The position numbers and the translations under genes were made by a program. DNA of 64,000 bases from contig NZ_SBFF01000007.1 in the NCBI RefSeq assembly GCF_004151485.1, forward strand, positions 1 through 64,000, written 5' to 3'. Under the pieces are notes generated by a model. It searched no databases. It was not told where the DNA came from and was given only the letters and a program-made list of their open reading frames with translations. Positions 55,098-64,000 of the stretch are shown here, piece after piece. The DNA comes from Sphingosinicella sp. CPCC 101087. Its GTDB lineage: Bacteria; Pseudomonadota; Alphaproteobacteria; Sphingomonadales; Sphingomonadaceae. Positions within the stretch are counted from its first letter, which is position 1. The number at the start of each line of letters is the position of its first letter.

Positions 55098-55153
55098 CCG
55101 GCGAAGGCCGGGGTTCAGTTTCAGACCTGGCTCCGGGCCCCGGCCTTCGCCGG
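55098..55153. repeat. Perfect 16-bp inverted repeat between nuoC and nuoD
   Basis: CCGGCGAAGGCCGGGG (55098-55113) and CCCCGGCCTTCGCCGG (55138-55153) are exact reverse complements, 24 bases apart. The hairpin would lie inside the operon mRNA, just before the nuoD start. Its core resembles the REP-like elements elsewhere. Confidence 0.75.
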
Positions 55154-55167
55154 CGCACGAGGCGCGC

Positions 55168-56406
55168 GTGACTGAGATCACCAGCGATCAGGCCGCCGCC
55201 GAAATCGAGGTCGCGCGCACCGGCGCGACCGAGTCCGATATCGCGAACTACACGATCAACTTCGGCCCGCAGCACCCGGCGGCGCACGGCGTGCTCCGGC
55301 TGGTGCTGGAACTCGACGGCGAGATCGTCGAGCGGGTCGACCCGCATGTCGGCCTGCTCCACCGCGGCACCGAGAAACTGTGCGAGTACAAGACCTATCT
55401 GCAGGCGCTGCCTTATTTCGACCGGCTCGATTACGTCTCGCCGATGTGCCAGGAGCACAGCTTCGTGCTCGCCATCGAGAAATTGATGGCGCTCGAGATT
55501 CCCCTGCGCGCGCAATATCTTCGCGTGCTTTTTGCAGAACTGACGCGGATCAAGAACCACCTGCTGAACCTCGGCAGTCACATCATGGATGTCGGCGCGA
55601 TGACGCCGAACCTGTGGCTGTTCGAGCTTCGCGAAGATCTCATGAACTTCTACGAGCGCGCTTCCGGAGCGCGCATGCACGCCAATTACTTTCGCCCTGG
55701 CGGTGTTCGCCAGGATGTGCCGCTGAAGCTCCTGACGGACATAGCCGACTGGCTCGACCACCGGTTGCCGCGCCTGTTCGAGGATTCGATCAGCCTCGTG
55801 GCCGACAACCGCATCTTCAAGCAGCGCAACGTCGACATTGCCACCGTCTCCAGGGAAGATGCGTTGGCCTGGGGCTTCTCAGGCCCGATGATCCGTGCCG
55901 CCGGCATTCCCTGGGATATCCGCAAGAGCCAGCCCTACGAGGTCTATGACCGGCTGGACTTCGACATTCCTGTGGGCACGAAGGGTGATTGCTACGACCG
56001 GTTCATGGTCCGGGTCGAGGAGGTCCGCCAGTCGGCGCGGATCATGAAGCAGTGCCTCAACGATATGCCCGAAGGCCCGGTCGCGACGCTCGACCGCAAG
56101 GTGTTCCCGCCGAGGCGCGCCGAGATGAAGCAGTCGATGGAGGCCCTGATCCATCACTTCAAGCTGTTCACCGAGGGCTTCCACGTGCCCGAGGGCGAGG
56201 TCTATGTCGCCACCGAGAGTCCCAAGGGCGAGCTTGGCGTCTATCTCGTCAGCGACGGCACCAACAAACCCTATCGTGTCAAGATTCGCCCGACCGGCTT
56301 CTCGCACCTCCAGGCCATGGACTTCATGACCAGGGGCCACATGCTCGCCGACGTCACCGCCATCCTTGGCGCGATCGACATCGTGTTCGGTGAGGTGGAC
56401 CGGTGA
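55168..56406 (+). CDS. nuoD: NADH-quinone oxidoreductase subunit D
   Basis: 412 residues from GTG 55168. It forms the quinone cavity with NuoB. Conserved parts are [47 protein letters not shown] and the C-terminal [29 protein letters not shown]. Its stop overlaps a cupin gene by four bases rather than nuoE. Confidence 0.97.
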   Translation: MTEITSDQAAAEIEVARTGATESDIANYTINFGPQHPAAHGVLRLVLELDGEIVERVDPHVGLLHRGTEKLCEYKTYLQALPYFDRLDYVSPMCQEHSFVLAIEKLMALEIPLRAQYLRVLFAELTRIKNHLLNLGSHIMDVGAMTPNLWLFELREDLMNFYERASGARMHANYFRPGGVRQDVPLKLLTDIADWLDHRLPRLFEDSISLVADNRIFKQRNVDIATVSREDALAWGFSGPMIRAAGIPWDIRKSQPYEVYDRLDFDIPVGTKGDCYDRFMVRVEEVRQSARIMKQCLNDMPEGPVATLDRKVFPPRRAEMKQSMEALIHHFKLFTEGFHVPEGEVYVATESPKGELGVYLVSDGTNKPYRVKIRPTGFSHLQAMDFMTRGHMLADVTAILGAIDIVFGEVDR

Positions 56407-56771
56407 GCCCGCCCGCGGTGATCAACCTTTCAGAGAGGTTCGACAGCTTCTCCGACCATTGGAATCCGCGCATCGTCGGCCGCTACAACGGCAACGAGAT
56501 CCGGATCGCAAAGGTGGAGGGAGAGTTCACCTGGCACAGCCATGCCGAGACGGATGAGCTGTTCCTGGTCATCTCCGGCGACTTCGCAATCGAGTTTCGC
56601 GACGGGGTGAAGCGCATCGCGGCGGGCGAGATGGTCGTCGTTCCCAAGGGCGTGGAGCACCGGCCGATAGCCAATGGCGAGTGCCGGATCCTGATGCTGG
56701 ACGCCGAAGGCGAGCCGAATACTGGCGCCAACCCGTCCGCTTACACCCGCCAGACGCTCGAGACCCTCTGA
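56403..56771 (+). CDS. Cupin-domain protein encoded inside the nuo operon
   Basis: 122 residues from GTG 56403, overlapping the nuoD stop (GTGA) and sharing one base with nuoE (TGATG). The cupin barrel shows [20 protein letters not shown] (first motif, His pair and Glu) and [19 protein letters not shown] (second motif, His), so the metal site looks complete. It has no signal peptide. It is not a known complex I subunit; a link to assembly or cofactor supply is a guess from coupling alone. Confidence 0.85.
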   Translation: MSPPAVINLSERFDSFSDHWNPRIVGRYNGNEIRIAKVEGEFTWHSHAETDELFLVISGDFAIEFRDGVKRIAAGEMVVVPKGVEHRPIANGECRILMLDAEGEPNTGANPSAYTRQTLETL

Positions 56772-57436
56772 TGGCCGAAGCCGCCCGAATGCCTGCAAGC
56801 CCCGAGATCCGTGCCCGCTGGGACGGCTTCACGTTCACGCCCGACAATGACGCGAAGGCGACGTTGCTCGTCGGCCGCTATCCGCCCGGGCGGCAGCAGA
56901 GCGCGATCATTCCCTTGCTGGACCTCGCGCAGCGCCAGGTCGGGGCCGAGACTGAAACCCAGGGATGGCTGCCGATCCCGGTGATCGAATATGTCGCCCG
57001 CTATCTCGGCATGCCGTTCATCCGCGCCTACGAGGTCGCGACTTTCTACACCATGTTCAACCTGGCGCCGGTCGGCCGTTACCACGTCCAGGTTTGCGGC
57101 ACGACGCCCTGCATGCTGCGGGGTGCCGAGGATATTATCGGCGCCTGCAAGGCCAGGGGATTGAAGAAGGGTCACACGACCGAGGACGGCCTGTTCACAC
57201 TGAACGAGGTCGAGTGCCTCGGGGCCTGCGCCAATGCGCCGATGGTCCAGATCAACGACGACAATTACGAGGATCTCACGCCCAAAAGCATGACGGCGAT
57301 CCTCGACGCGCTCGCCCGCGGCGAGACTCCGAAGCCGGGACCTCAGGTCGATCGACAGACGAGCTGCCCCGAGGGCGGCCCGACAACCCTTCCGGAGATG
57401 GTCTCCGAGAATCACGATTACAGGAGCCGCTGGTGA
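56771..57436 (+). CDS. nuoE: NADH-quinone oxidoreductase subunit E
   Basis: 221 residues. It binds [2Fe-2S] cluster N1a through [15 protein letters not shown] and [14 protein letters not shown]. It belongs to the NADH-oxidising module with NuoF and NuoG. The C-terminal tail is longer and Pro-rich ([16 protein letters not shown]). The stop overlaps the next small gene by four bases. Confidence 0.96.
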   Translation: MAEAARMPASPEIRARWDGFTFTPDNDAKATLLVGRYPPGRQQSAIIPLLDLAQRQVGAETETQGWLPIPVIEYVARYLGMPFIRAYEVATFYTMFNLAPVGRYHVQVCGTTPCMLRGAEDIIGACKARGLKKGHTTEDGLFTLNEVECLGACANAPMVQINDDNYEDLTPKSMTAILDALARGETPKPGPQVDRQTSCPEGGPTTLPEMVSENHDYRSRW

Positions 57437-57603
57437 AGCTCACCGCCTCCAATCTCGCGACCGTCCTGGTCGTGATCGTCCTTGCCTGGCTGGGTCTCAA
57501 GCTGCTCGGAGTCGCGCTCAAGGCGCTCGGCCTGCTGATCCTCGTCGGCGCGGCGATCGCCCTTTATGTCGGCGCCCAGCGCCTGATCGGAAAGAGCCGC
57601 TGA
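57433..57603 (+). CDS. 56-residue membrane protein between nuoE and nuoF
   Basis: GTG 57433 overlaps the nuoE stop and its TGA (57601-57603) shares a base with the nuoF ATG. The peptide begins [20 protein letters not shown] and continues to a basic RLIGKSR end, with two hydrophobic stretches split by a Lys. Tight coupling on both sides supports a real gene. It does not resemble any standard Nuo subunit I know. Confidence 0.7.
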   Translation: MKLTASNLATVLVVIVLAWLGLKLLGVALKALGLLILVGAAIALYVGAQRLIGKSR

Positions 57604-58895
57604 TGCTCGAGGACAAGGACCGCATCTTCACGAACGTCTACGGGTTCCAGCCCTGGAACTTGAAGGCGGCGCAGACGCGTGGCGATTGGGACGACACCAA
57701 GTCGCTGATGGCGCGGGGGCAGGATGCGATCATCGACGAGATCAAGGCTTCCGGCCTGCGCGGGCGCGGCGGCGCCGGCTTCCCGACCGGCATGAAATGG
57801 TCGTTCATGCCCAAGGAGCCTGCACCGGGCCGGCCCAACTTCCTCGTCATAAACGCCGATGAATCCGAGCCGGGCTCGTGCAAGGACCGCGAAATCATCC
57901 GCCACGATCCTCACAAGCTGATCGAGGGCGCCCTGCTCGCCGGTTTCGCGATGCGCGCGCGCGCCGGCTACATCTACATTCGCGGCGAGTTCATCCGAGA
58001 GGCGCAGACGCTCGAGGCGGCCGTGCAGGAAGCTTATGATGCCGGCCTGCTGGGCAAGAATGCCGCCAAGTCGGGATACGATTTCGACCTGTTCGTCCAC
58101 CGCGGCGCCGGCGCCTATATCTGCGGCGAAGAGACGGCCATGCTGGAGAGCCTGGAGGGCAAGAAGGGCATGCCGCGCCTCAAGCCGCCATTTCCAGCGG
58201 GTGCCGGCCTCTACGGCTGCCCGACCACGGTGAACAATGTCGAATCGATTGCCGTGGTGCCGACCATATTGCGCCGCGGCGCTTCCTGGTTCGCGGCCTT
58301 CGGCCGGGAGAAGAACGAAGGCACCAAGCTTTTTCAAATCTCAGGCCATGTGAACCGGCCCTGCGTCGTCGAGGACGCCATGTCGGTGCCGTTTCGCGAG
58401 CTGATCGAGCGCCACGCGGGCGGTATCAGGGGAGGGTGGGACAATCTCCTCGCCGTCATCCCGGGCGGCTCGTCCGTGCCCCTGGTGCCCGCCGAGCAGA
58501 TCATCGACGCGCCGATGGATTTCGATGGCCTCAGGGACCTCGGCTCCGGCCTCGGCACCGCCGCTGTGATCGTCATGGACAAGTCGACGGACGTCGTGAA
58601 GGCGATCAGCCGCATCTCCTATTTTTACAAGCATGAGAGCTGCGGCCAATGCACGCCCTGCCGCGAGGGCACGGGCTGGATGTGGCGGGTGATGGAGCGG
58701 CTCGTCGAGGGCAATGCCGAGATCCACGAGATAGACACGCTCTGGGACGTCACCAAGCAGGTCGAGGGCCATACCATCTGCGCGCTCGGCGACGCCGCTG
58801 CCTGGCCGATCCAGGGCCTGATCCGCCATTACCGGCCTGAGCTCGAGCGCCGCATCAACGAGCGCCGTGGACAGACGCTGGAGGCCGCGGAATGA
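57603..58895 (+). CDS. nuoF: NADH-quinone oxidoreductase subunit F
   Basis: 430 residues; holds FMN, NADH and cluster N3. Motifs are [36 protein letters not shown] and the Fe-S motif [12 protein letters not shown]. The start at 57603 gives [14 protein letters not shown]. Length is normal. Confidence 0.97.
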   Translation: MLEDKDRIFTNVYGFQPWNLKAAQTRGDWDDTKSLMARGQDAIIDEIKASGLRGRGGAGFPTGMKWSFMPKEPAPGRPNFLVINADESEPGSCKDREIIRHDPHKLIEGALLAGFAMRARAGYIYIRGEFIREAQTLEAAVQEAYDAGLLGKNAAKSGYDFDLFVHRGAGAYICGEETAMLESLEGKKGMPRLKPPFPAGAGLYGCPTTVNNVESIAVVPTILRRGASWFAAFGREKNEGTKLFQISGHVNRPCVVEDAMSVPFRELIERHAGGIRGGWDNLLAVIPGGSSVPLVPAEQIIDAPMDFDGLRDLGSGLGTAAVIVMDKSTDVVKAISRISYFYKHESCGQCTPCREGTGWMWRVMERLVEGNAEIHEIDTLWDVTKQVEGHTICALGDAAAWPIQGLIRHYRPELERRINERRGQTLEAAE

Positions 58896-59506
58896 GCGTC
58901 GGCCCGATCTTGCTCGGCGCGCTCGTCAGCGGCTTGGGGCCGGCCGAGCCGACCGAAGCGTCGACCTCGACACCCGAGGCGCGGGCGGCCGCCCAGACTT
59001 TCGGCGAATGTCTTGCCGATCGCAGTCCGGAGCTTTCGGCTGAAACCCTGCGGCGGGACTTCCGCACGACCGCGTACAAAAACAGCCTGCTTCAACTGGC
59101 ACGGGTCAACGAAGGCTGCTTCCGGACGAGCGGGACAATGCGATCCGGCGGCCTCCTGATCGCCGGGGCCATGGCGGAGCGGCTGCTCGAGCGTGGTTCC
59201 GTTCCGGTGAACGTTCAGCTCGCTCGCGCCGCAATGGAACCCGCGCCTCAACCGAGAACGCCTGCCGAGGCGGTGGCGATCTGTCTGGTGCGGTCCGTTC
59301 CGGACGATGTCGGGAGGCTGCTGGCCACAGAGGTGGCGAGCGAAGCCGAGACAGCCGCGCTTCGCGGGATCGACTCGGTCGCACGGCTCTGCAACCGGTC
59401 GGGACACGAATTGCAGATCAGCGATGCAGGGATGCGCTCGATCCTGGCCGCTGCGGCGTTCCGTAGCGTGCAGGGCGGCAATCAGGCCAGCGAGGCCGGG
59501 AACTAG
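58892..59506 (+). CDS. Helical protein of unknown function between nuoF and nuoG
   Basis: 204 residues from ATG 58892, overlapping nuoF by four bases and ending three bases before nuoG. The N-terminus ([20 protein letters not shown]) is a weak signal-like stretch. The rest is Ala/Glu/Arg-rich and helical, with Cys in [20 protein letters not shown] and RLCNRS. It lacks Fe-S spacing and matches no Nuo subunit. The position in the operon suggests conserved co-expression but not a function. Confidence 0.75.
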   Translation: MSVGPILLGALVSGLGPAEPTEASTSTPEARAAAQTFGECLADRSPELSAETLRRDFRTTAYKNSLLQLARVNEGCFRTSGTMRSGGLLIAGAMAERLLERGSVPVNVQLARAAMEPAPQPRTPAEAVAICLVRSVPDDVGRLLATEVASEAETAALRGIDSVARLCNRSGHELQISDAGMRSILAAAAFRSVQGGNQASEAGN

Positions 59507-59508
59507 CT

Positions 59509-61551
59509 ATGCCCAAAGTCAAAGTCGACGGCGTTGAAATTGAAGTGCCGCAGGGCGCGACGGTGCTCCAGGCTTGCGAACAGGCAGGCAAGGAGATTCC
59601 GCGCTTCTGCTATCACGAGCGGCTCGCCATTGCCGGCAATTGCCGGATGTGCCTGGTCGAGGTGAAGCCGGGGCCTCCCAAGCCTCAGGCTTCTTGTGCG
59701 CTGCCCGCCGCCGAGGGACAGGAAATCTTCACCATGACTCCCGGCGTCAAGAAGGCGCGCGAGGGCGTGATGGAGTTCCTGCTGATCAACCATCCGCTCG
59801 ATTGCCCGATCTGCGACCAGGGCGGCGAATGCGACCTGCAGGATCAGGCCATGGCTTATGGCCGCGGCCACAACCGCTTCGGCGAGAACAAGCGCGCGGT
59901 CCCCGAGAAATATATGGGGCCGGTGGTCAAGACCTTCATGACCCGCTGCATTCACTGCACGCGCTGCGTCCGCTTCATGGAGCAGGTCGCGGGGGTCGAG
60001 GAGATCGGCGCGGTCAATCGCGGCGAGAATATGGAAATCACTTCCTATCTCGAGAAGGCGCTTACCAGCGAGCTTTCCGGCAACGTCGTCGATCTCTGCC
60101 CGGTCGGTGCGCTCGTCTCGAAGCCCTACAGCTTCGAGGCGCGGCCCTGGGAGCTGCGCAAGGTTCCGGCGATCGACGTCATGGACGCCGTCGGCACCAA
60201 CATCCGCCTCGACTCGCGCCAGCGCGAGGTGATGCGGGCGCTGCCGCGCCTCAACGAGGACGTGAACGAGGAGTGGGCCCACGACAAGACCCGCCATGCG
60301 GTGGATGGCCTGTTGCGCAACCGGCTCGACCGGCCGTGGCTGCGCGAAGGCGGCAAGCTTCGCGCGGCAGGCTGGGACGAGGCCTTTGCTCGGATCGCCG
60401 AGGCGGCGAAGAAGGCGAAGGGAAAAGTCGCCGCCATTGCCGGCGACCTCGTCGACGCCGAAACCCTCTATGCGGCCAAGGCGTTGCTGGCTTCGCTCGG
60501 TTCCGACCTGCTCGAGGGGCGCCAAACCGGCCTTGCCTACGATGTTTCGAACCTGGCGGCCGTCAATTTCAATTCGACCATCGCCGGCATCGAGACGGCC
60601 GACGCCGTCCTGCTTGTCGGGACCAATCCGCGCTGGGAAGCCTCGCTGGTCAACACACGGATCCGCAAGGCGGCGAAGGCCGGCGCGAAGGTCTTCGCCA
60701 TCGGACCCGAGGTCGATCTCACCTATCCTGTGGAATGGATCGGGGACGATCTGTCCTTGCTCTCGGCGCTGCCGAAGGCGGTGACGGACGCGTTCGGAGC
60801 GGCGCAGCGTCCGGCCGTGATCGTCGGCGCCGGCGCGCTCAAGGTGCCGGGTGCGCAGGCGGCCAGCCTCGCTTTGGTCGATGCCTTCAACCTCGTCCGC
60901 CCTTCGGCGGGTTCAGGACAGGCGGGCTGGAACGGCTACAACGTCCTGCATACCGCCGCCGCACGAATGGGCGGGCTGATGCTCGGTTACGCCCAGCAGG
61001 GCGGCATCGCCTCGCTAGTCGAGAAAGCCCCGAAGCTGGTCTTCCTGCTCGGCGCCGACGAGGTCGACCTCACCTCATTCGGCGGGAGCCTGAAGGTCTA
61101 TATCGGCCATCATGGCGATCGCGGCGCCCACGGAGCGGACGTGATCCTGCCGGGCGCGGCTTACAGCGAGAAACATGGAATCTACGTCAATCTGGAAGGG
61201 CGCGTGCAGTTTTCGGAGAAGGCAGTCGATCCGCCCGGCGACGCGCGTGAGGACTGGTCGATCCTGCGGGCCTTGTCCGACTTGGTCGGCAAGCCGCTCC
61301 CGTTCGACAACTTTCATGACCTGCGCGGGGCGTTGTTCCGCGACCATGCCGAATTCGGGCATCCCGGCCTTGTGACATATGAATGGGGGCCGCCCAAGCT
61401 CGAGGCGGAGAAGATCGCGAAGGGGACCAGCGTCTCCTACCCGATCACCGATTTCTATCTCACCAACCCGATCGCCCGCTCGTCGCCGACCCTGCAACGC
61501 TGCTCGGCCGAGATTCTCCACGGGCAGGAATTTGCGGAGGCGGCGGAATGA
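59509..61551 (+). CDS. nuoG: NADH-quinone oxidoreductase subunit G
   Basis: 680 residues. N-terminal Fe-S sites are [15 protein letters not shown] (N1b region), [18 protein letters not shown] (N5) and [12 protein letters not shown] (N4), with [10 protein letters not shown]. The molybdopterin-like C-terminal domain follows. Residues 465-472 (PSAGSGQA) look like a short repeat-derived insert. The gene ends four bases into nuoH. Confidence 0.97.
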   Translation: MPKVKVDGVEIEVPQGATVLQACEQAGKEIPRFCYHERLAIAGNCRMCLVEVKPGPPKPQASCALPAAEGQEIFTMTPGVKKAREGVMEFLLINHPLDCPICDQGGECDLQDQAMAYGRGHNRFGENKRAVPEKYMGPVVKTFMTRCIHCTRCVRFMEQVAGVEEIGAVNRGENMEITSYLEKALTSELSGNVVDLCPVGALVSKPYSFEARPWELRKVPAIDVMDAVGTNIRLDSRQREVMRALPRLNEDVNEEWAHDKTRHAVDGLLRNRLDRPWLREGGKLRAAGWDEAFARIAEAAKKAKGKVAAIAGDLVDAETLYAAKALLASLGSDLLEGRQTGLAYDVSNLAAVNFNSTIAGIETADAVLLVGTNPRWEASLVNTRIRKAAKAGAKVFAIGPEVDLTYPVEWIGDDLSLLSALPKAVTDAFGAAQRPAVIVGAGALKVPGAQAASLALVDAFNLVRPSAGSGQAGWNGYNVLHTAAARMGGLMLGYAQQGGIASLVEKAPKLVFLLGADEVDLTSFGGSLKVYIGHHGDRGAHGADVILPGAAYSEKHGIYVNLEGRVQFSEKAVDPPGDAREDWSILRALSDLVGKPLPFDNFHDLRGALFRDHAEFGHPGLVTYEWGPPKLEAEKIAKGTSVSYPITDFYLTNPIARSSPTLQRCSAEILHGQEFAEAAE

Positions 61552-62615
61552 CCGCCTGGTTCCAGGAGCAGCTCGGCATCGGCTTCGGCTGGTTCCTTTC
61601 CAATCTCATCCTCATCCTTTTGATCGCGCTGCCGCTGATGCTGGCGGTCGCGATGATCATCTATGCCGATCGCAAGATCTGGGCGGCAATGGCGCTCCGG
61701 CGTGGCCCCAACGTGGTCGGCCCGTTCGGGCTGCTGCAGAGCTTCGCCGACGGGCTCAAGGTCTTCCTCAAGGAGACGATCATCCCGTCGGGGGCCAATC
61801 GCGGCCTGTTCATCATCGCCCCGATCATCACCTTCACCGTGGCCCTGATCGCCTGGGCGGTGATCCCGTTCGGTCCCGGTCCGGGCGGCGCGATGATGGT
61901 GCTCGCCGATATCAATGTCGGCCTGCTCTACCTCCTCGCCGTGTCCTCGCTCGGCGTCTACGGGATCATCATCGCCGGCTGGGCATCAAACTCGAAATAC
62001 CCGTTCTACAGCGCCTTGCGGGCTGCAGCTCAGATGGTGTCTTACGAAGTCTCGATCGGATTCCTGCTCATCCCGGTGGTGCTGTGGGCCGGCTCGTTCA
62101 ACCTGTCGGCGATCATCGCCGCGCAGCAGGGCCATGTTTTCGGCTTCCTGAATGGCTTCGGCTTCAACCCCTTGCTGTTCCCGCTGGCGGTGATCTTCCT
62201 CATCTCCGCCATGGCCGAAACTGCCCGGGCGCCGTTCGACCTTACCGAAGCCGAAAGCGAACTCGTCGCCGGCTACCAGACCGAATATAGCTCGATGAGC
62301 TTCGCGCTCTTCTGGCTCGGCGAATATGGCAACGTCCTGCTGATGTGCGGCATGACGGCGCTGCTCTTCTGGGGCGGATGGCTGCCCCCGGTCGACTGGG
62401 CTCCGCTCTATTATGTGCCCGGGATCATCTGGTTCTTCGCCAAGATCTTCTTCTTCTTCTTCGTCTTCAGCTGGGTGAAGGCGACCGTGCCCCGCTTCCG
62501 CTACGACCAGCTGATGCGCCTAGGCTGGAAGATCTTCCTGCCCATCTCGCTCATCTGGGTGTTCCTGGTGTCGGGATATCTGATGCTCCAACGCGACGGG
62601 ATGCTGCCGTGGTAG
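61548..62615 (+). CDS. nuoH: NADH-quinone oxidoreductase subunit H
   Basis: 355 residues with eight membrane helices. [41 protein letters not shown] and the loop [20 protein letters not shown] (quinone-site Glu/Asp) are conserved. It links the peripheral arm to the proton-pumping membrane arm. Its end overlaps nuoI by seven bases. Confidence 0.97.
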   Translation: MTAWFQEQLGIGFGWFLSNLILILLIALPLMLAVAMIIYADRKIWAAMALRRGPNVVGPFGLLQSFADGLKVFLKETIIPSGANRGLFIIAPIITFTVALIAWAVIPFGPGPGGAMMVLADINVGLLYLLAVSSLGVYGIIIAGWASNSKYPFYSALRAAAQMVSYEVSIGFLLIPVVLWAGSFNLSAIIAAQQGHVFGFLNGFGFNPLLFPLAVIFLISAMAETARAPFDLTEAESELVAGYQTEYSSMSFALFWLGEYGNVLLMCGMTALLFWGGWLPPVDWAPLYYVPGIIWFFAKIFFFFFVFSWVKATVPRFRYDQLMRLGWKIFLPISLIWVFLVSGYLMLQRDGMLPW

Positions 62616-63091
62616 CTCACTACATCAAGTCCTTCACCCTCTGGGAGTTCGTCAAGGCGCACTGGCTGACGTTGAAATACTTCTTCAAGCCCAAGGCGAC
62701 GATCAACTATCCCTACGAGAAGAACCCGATCTCGCCGCGGTTCCGGGGCGAGCATGCGCTGCGCCGCTACCCGAACGGCGAGGAGCGCTGCATCGCGTGC
62801 AAGCTTTGCGAGGCGATCTGCCCGGCGCTCGCCATCACGATCGAGGCCGAGCCGCGGGAGGACGGCAGCCGCCGGACGACCCGCTACGACATCGACATGA
62901 CCAAATGCATCTATTGCGGTCTGTGCCAGGAGGCCTGCCCGGTCGATGCGATCGTCGAGGGGCCAAACATGGATTTCTCGACCGAAACTCGCGAAGAGCT
63001 GATCTACGACAAGGCGAAGCTGCTTGAGAATGGCGACCGGTGGGAGCGCGCGCTTGCCGCGAACCTTGCCGCCGATGCGCCATACCGTTAA
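62609..63091 (+). CDS. nuoI: NADH-quinone oxidoreductase subunit I
   Basis: 160 residues from GTG 62609. Two [4Fe-4S] motifs, [12 protein letters not shown] and [12 protein letters not shown], bind N6a and N6b. The N-terminal [19 protein letters not shown] is the amphipathic anchor. A repeat-containing gap follows before nuoJ. Confidence 0.96.
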   Translation: MVAHYIKSFTLWEFVKAHWLTLKYFFKPKATINYPYEKNPISPRFRGEHALRRYPNGEERCIACKLCEAICPALAITIEAEPREDGSRRTTRYDIDMTKCIYCGLCQEACPVDAIVEGPNMDFSTETREELIYDKAKLLENGDRWERALAANLAADAPYR

Positions 63092-63139
63092 TCGCGCCGA
63101 CAGAATCGAAGAGCCCCGAAGGTCCATGGCCCAGTTCAC

Positions 63140-63221
63140 CGTCATTCCCGCGCAAGCGGGAAGCCAGACAGACTCAAGTCCGAGCGCCGAGTTCGCTTGG
63201 CCCCCTGCCGTCGCGGTGACG
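63140..63221. repeat. REP-like pair between nuoI and nuoJ
   Basis: CGTCATTCCCGCGCAAGCGGGAA (from 63140, itself a dyad) and the downstream CCTGCCGTCGCGGTGACG (to 63221) are imperfect reverse complements. The intergenic gap of 144 bases is large for this otherwise overlapping operon. Confidence 0.6.
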
Positions 63222-63235
63222 CGAGAGGTTTGCGC

Positions 63236-63850
63236 GTGATCCAGGTCTTCGTCTTCTACCTGTTCGCGGCCCTTGTCGTGGCTTCCGGCGTGATGACGAT
63301 CGGATCGCGCAACCCGGTGCACAGCGTGCTCTGGCTGATCCTCGCATTCTTCAACGCCGCGGGTCTGTTCCTGCTGATCGGCGCCGAGTTTCTCGCCTTC
63401 CTGCTGGTCATCGTCTATGTCGGTGCCGTCGCCGTCCTCTTCCTGTTCGTCGTGATGATGCTGGACGTCGACTTCGCCGCGCTGCGCGCCGGAATCGCAC
63501 GTTACTGGCCACTGGGCTTCGGCCTCGCCGGCGTCCTGCTCGTAGAGATCGTGCTGGCGGTGCTCGCCTGGAACGCGGGCGGCATCGAGACACCGGCGCG
63601 GGAAGCGGTGCAGGCGGCCGACGGACCTTCGAACATCGAAGCGCTCGGCCAGCTCCTCTACACCCGCTATCTGTTCATCTTCGAAGCGGCGGGCATCGTC
63701 CTCCTCGTTGCCATGATCGGCGCGATCGTCCTCACCCGCCGCCGCCGCTCGGACGTTCGTCCGCAAAACGTTTCCGAACAGGTCCGCCGTCGCCCCAAGG
63801 ATGCGGTTCGCCTGACCCAGCCGACAGTGGGGCAGGGGGTCGACCTATGA
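63236..63850 (+). CDS. nuoJ: NADH-quinone oxidoreductase subunit J
   Basis: 204 residues from GTG 63236, with five membrane helices and the conserved [26 protein letters not shown] segment. The C-terminal cytoplasmic tail ([11 protein letters not shown] and onwards) is long and basic. The stop overlaps nuoK by four bases (ATGA). Confidence 0.95.
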   Translation: MIQVFVFYLFAALVVASGVMTIGSRNPVHSVLWLILAFFNAAGLFLLIGAEFLAFLLVIVYVGAVAVLFLFVVMMLDVDFAALRAGIARYWPLGFGLAGVLLVEIVLAVLAWNAGGIETPAREAVQAADGPSNIEALGQLLYTRYLFIFEAAGIVLLVAMIGAIVLTRRRRSDVRPQNVSEQVRRRPKDAVRLTQPTVGQGVDL

Positions 63851-64000
63851 TTGGCCTGGGGCACTATCTCGTCGTCGGGGGAATCCTGTTCGTGCTCGGC
63901 GTGCTCGGTATCTTCCTCAACCGGAAGAACGTCATCGTGATTCTGATGGCGATCGAGCTCATCCTGCTCAGCGTGAACATCAATCTCGTCGCCTTCTCCG
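63847..64000 (+). CDS. nuoK: NADH-quinone oxidoreductase subunit K (cut by right edge)
   Basis: The first 51 residues are visible: two membrane helices with the conserved [20 protein letters not shown], in which Glu-37 corresponds to the essential membrane Glu of the antiporter-like core. nuoL, nuoM and nuoN should lie beyond the window. Confidence 0.95.
   Translation, partial: MIGLGHYLVVGGILFVLGVLGIFLNRKNVIVILMAIELILLSVNINLVAFS

Noticed and set aside
54361-55761. 466-codon minus-strand ORF across nuoC and nuoD
   Set aside because: Shadow of well-defined complex I genes.

Overview
The window is high-GC chromosomal DNA (by eye about two thirds G+C) that is almost entirely coding on both strands. 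I see no prophage, insertion sequence, plasmid or CRISPR material. Gene content and order suggest an aerobic alphaproteobacterium, most likely of the order Sphingomonadales. The clues are a PopZ-type gene next to valS, a Mg-type HemB, a KorA with its gamma domain fused in front, the run 5-formyl-THF cyclo-ligase / 6S RNA / zapA / tkt / gap / pgk / class I aldolase, and an alphaproteobacterial nuo operon with extra genes between subunits. This is inference from gene families; no 16S rRNA lies in the window.

Layout. 1-9.2 kb: tail of an unknown gene, PopZ-like protein, valS, a small secreted protein, a lipid kinase (minus), hemB, then a tightly overlapping trio (fused MFS/spermidine synthase-like, GNAT, gamma carbonic anhydrase). 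9.2-18.8 kb: a lipoprotein, tRNA-Arg(ACG), a DsbA-family protein, DUF3008, an arginine succinyltransferase cluster (M20 hydrolase-astA-astB), a secreted hydrolase, an AraC regulator, a secreted cupin, rppH and an HSL-type esterase. 19-31.4 kb: korA-korB with a 24-codon membrane ORF between them, cfa, SDR, purF, a lipoprotein, a MerR regulator with an acyl-CoA dehydrogenase, and an MHYT-GGDEF-EAL protein. 31.5-38.3 kb: a small AAA ATPase, a metallopeptidase-like protein/NUDIX/pcm run, tRNA-Leu(CAA), two convergent methyltransferases, a SoxR-like regulator with a divergent promoter, an AI-2E-family transporter and tRNA-Asp(GTC). 38.3-48.1 kb: DUF2842, 5-FCL, 6S RNA and zapA, then tkt-gap-pgk-VOC-fda, a methyltransferase, thiE and DUF72. 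48.1-53.2 kb: M23 peptidase, MATE transporter, GNAT, GFA protein, efp, suhB. 53.5 kb to the right edge: nuoABCD-cupin-E-orf56-F-orf204-GHIJK, with nuoK cut by the edge.

Functions. Central carbon flow (transketolase, GAPDH, PGK, aldolase), 2-oxoacid:ferredoxin oxidoreductase and respiratory complex I account for most of the metabolic content. Arginine catabolism, tetrapyrrole, purine, folate and thiamine biosynthesis are each represented by one to three genes. Regulation is local: two MerR proteins, each beside a perfect inverted repeat, one AraC protein, and one c-di-GMP enzyme.

No intergenic stretch exceeds about 270 bases. The longest, about 9897-10157, 18822-19079, 34190-34419 and 53228-53487, show no convincing gene. 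Several gaps carry imperfect, REP-like inverted repeats that appear to belong to one family (20968, 24415, 43003, 47259, 55098, 63140), and a second family lies at 52302. I found no new defence or mobile system. The most distinctive items are a soxS-like promoter with a 19-bp spacer facing a MerR gene, the three extra genes in the nuo operon, a repeat-derived insert in NuoG, and a methyltransferase whose conserved N-terminus has no standard start codon.
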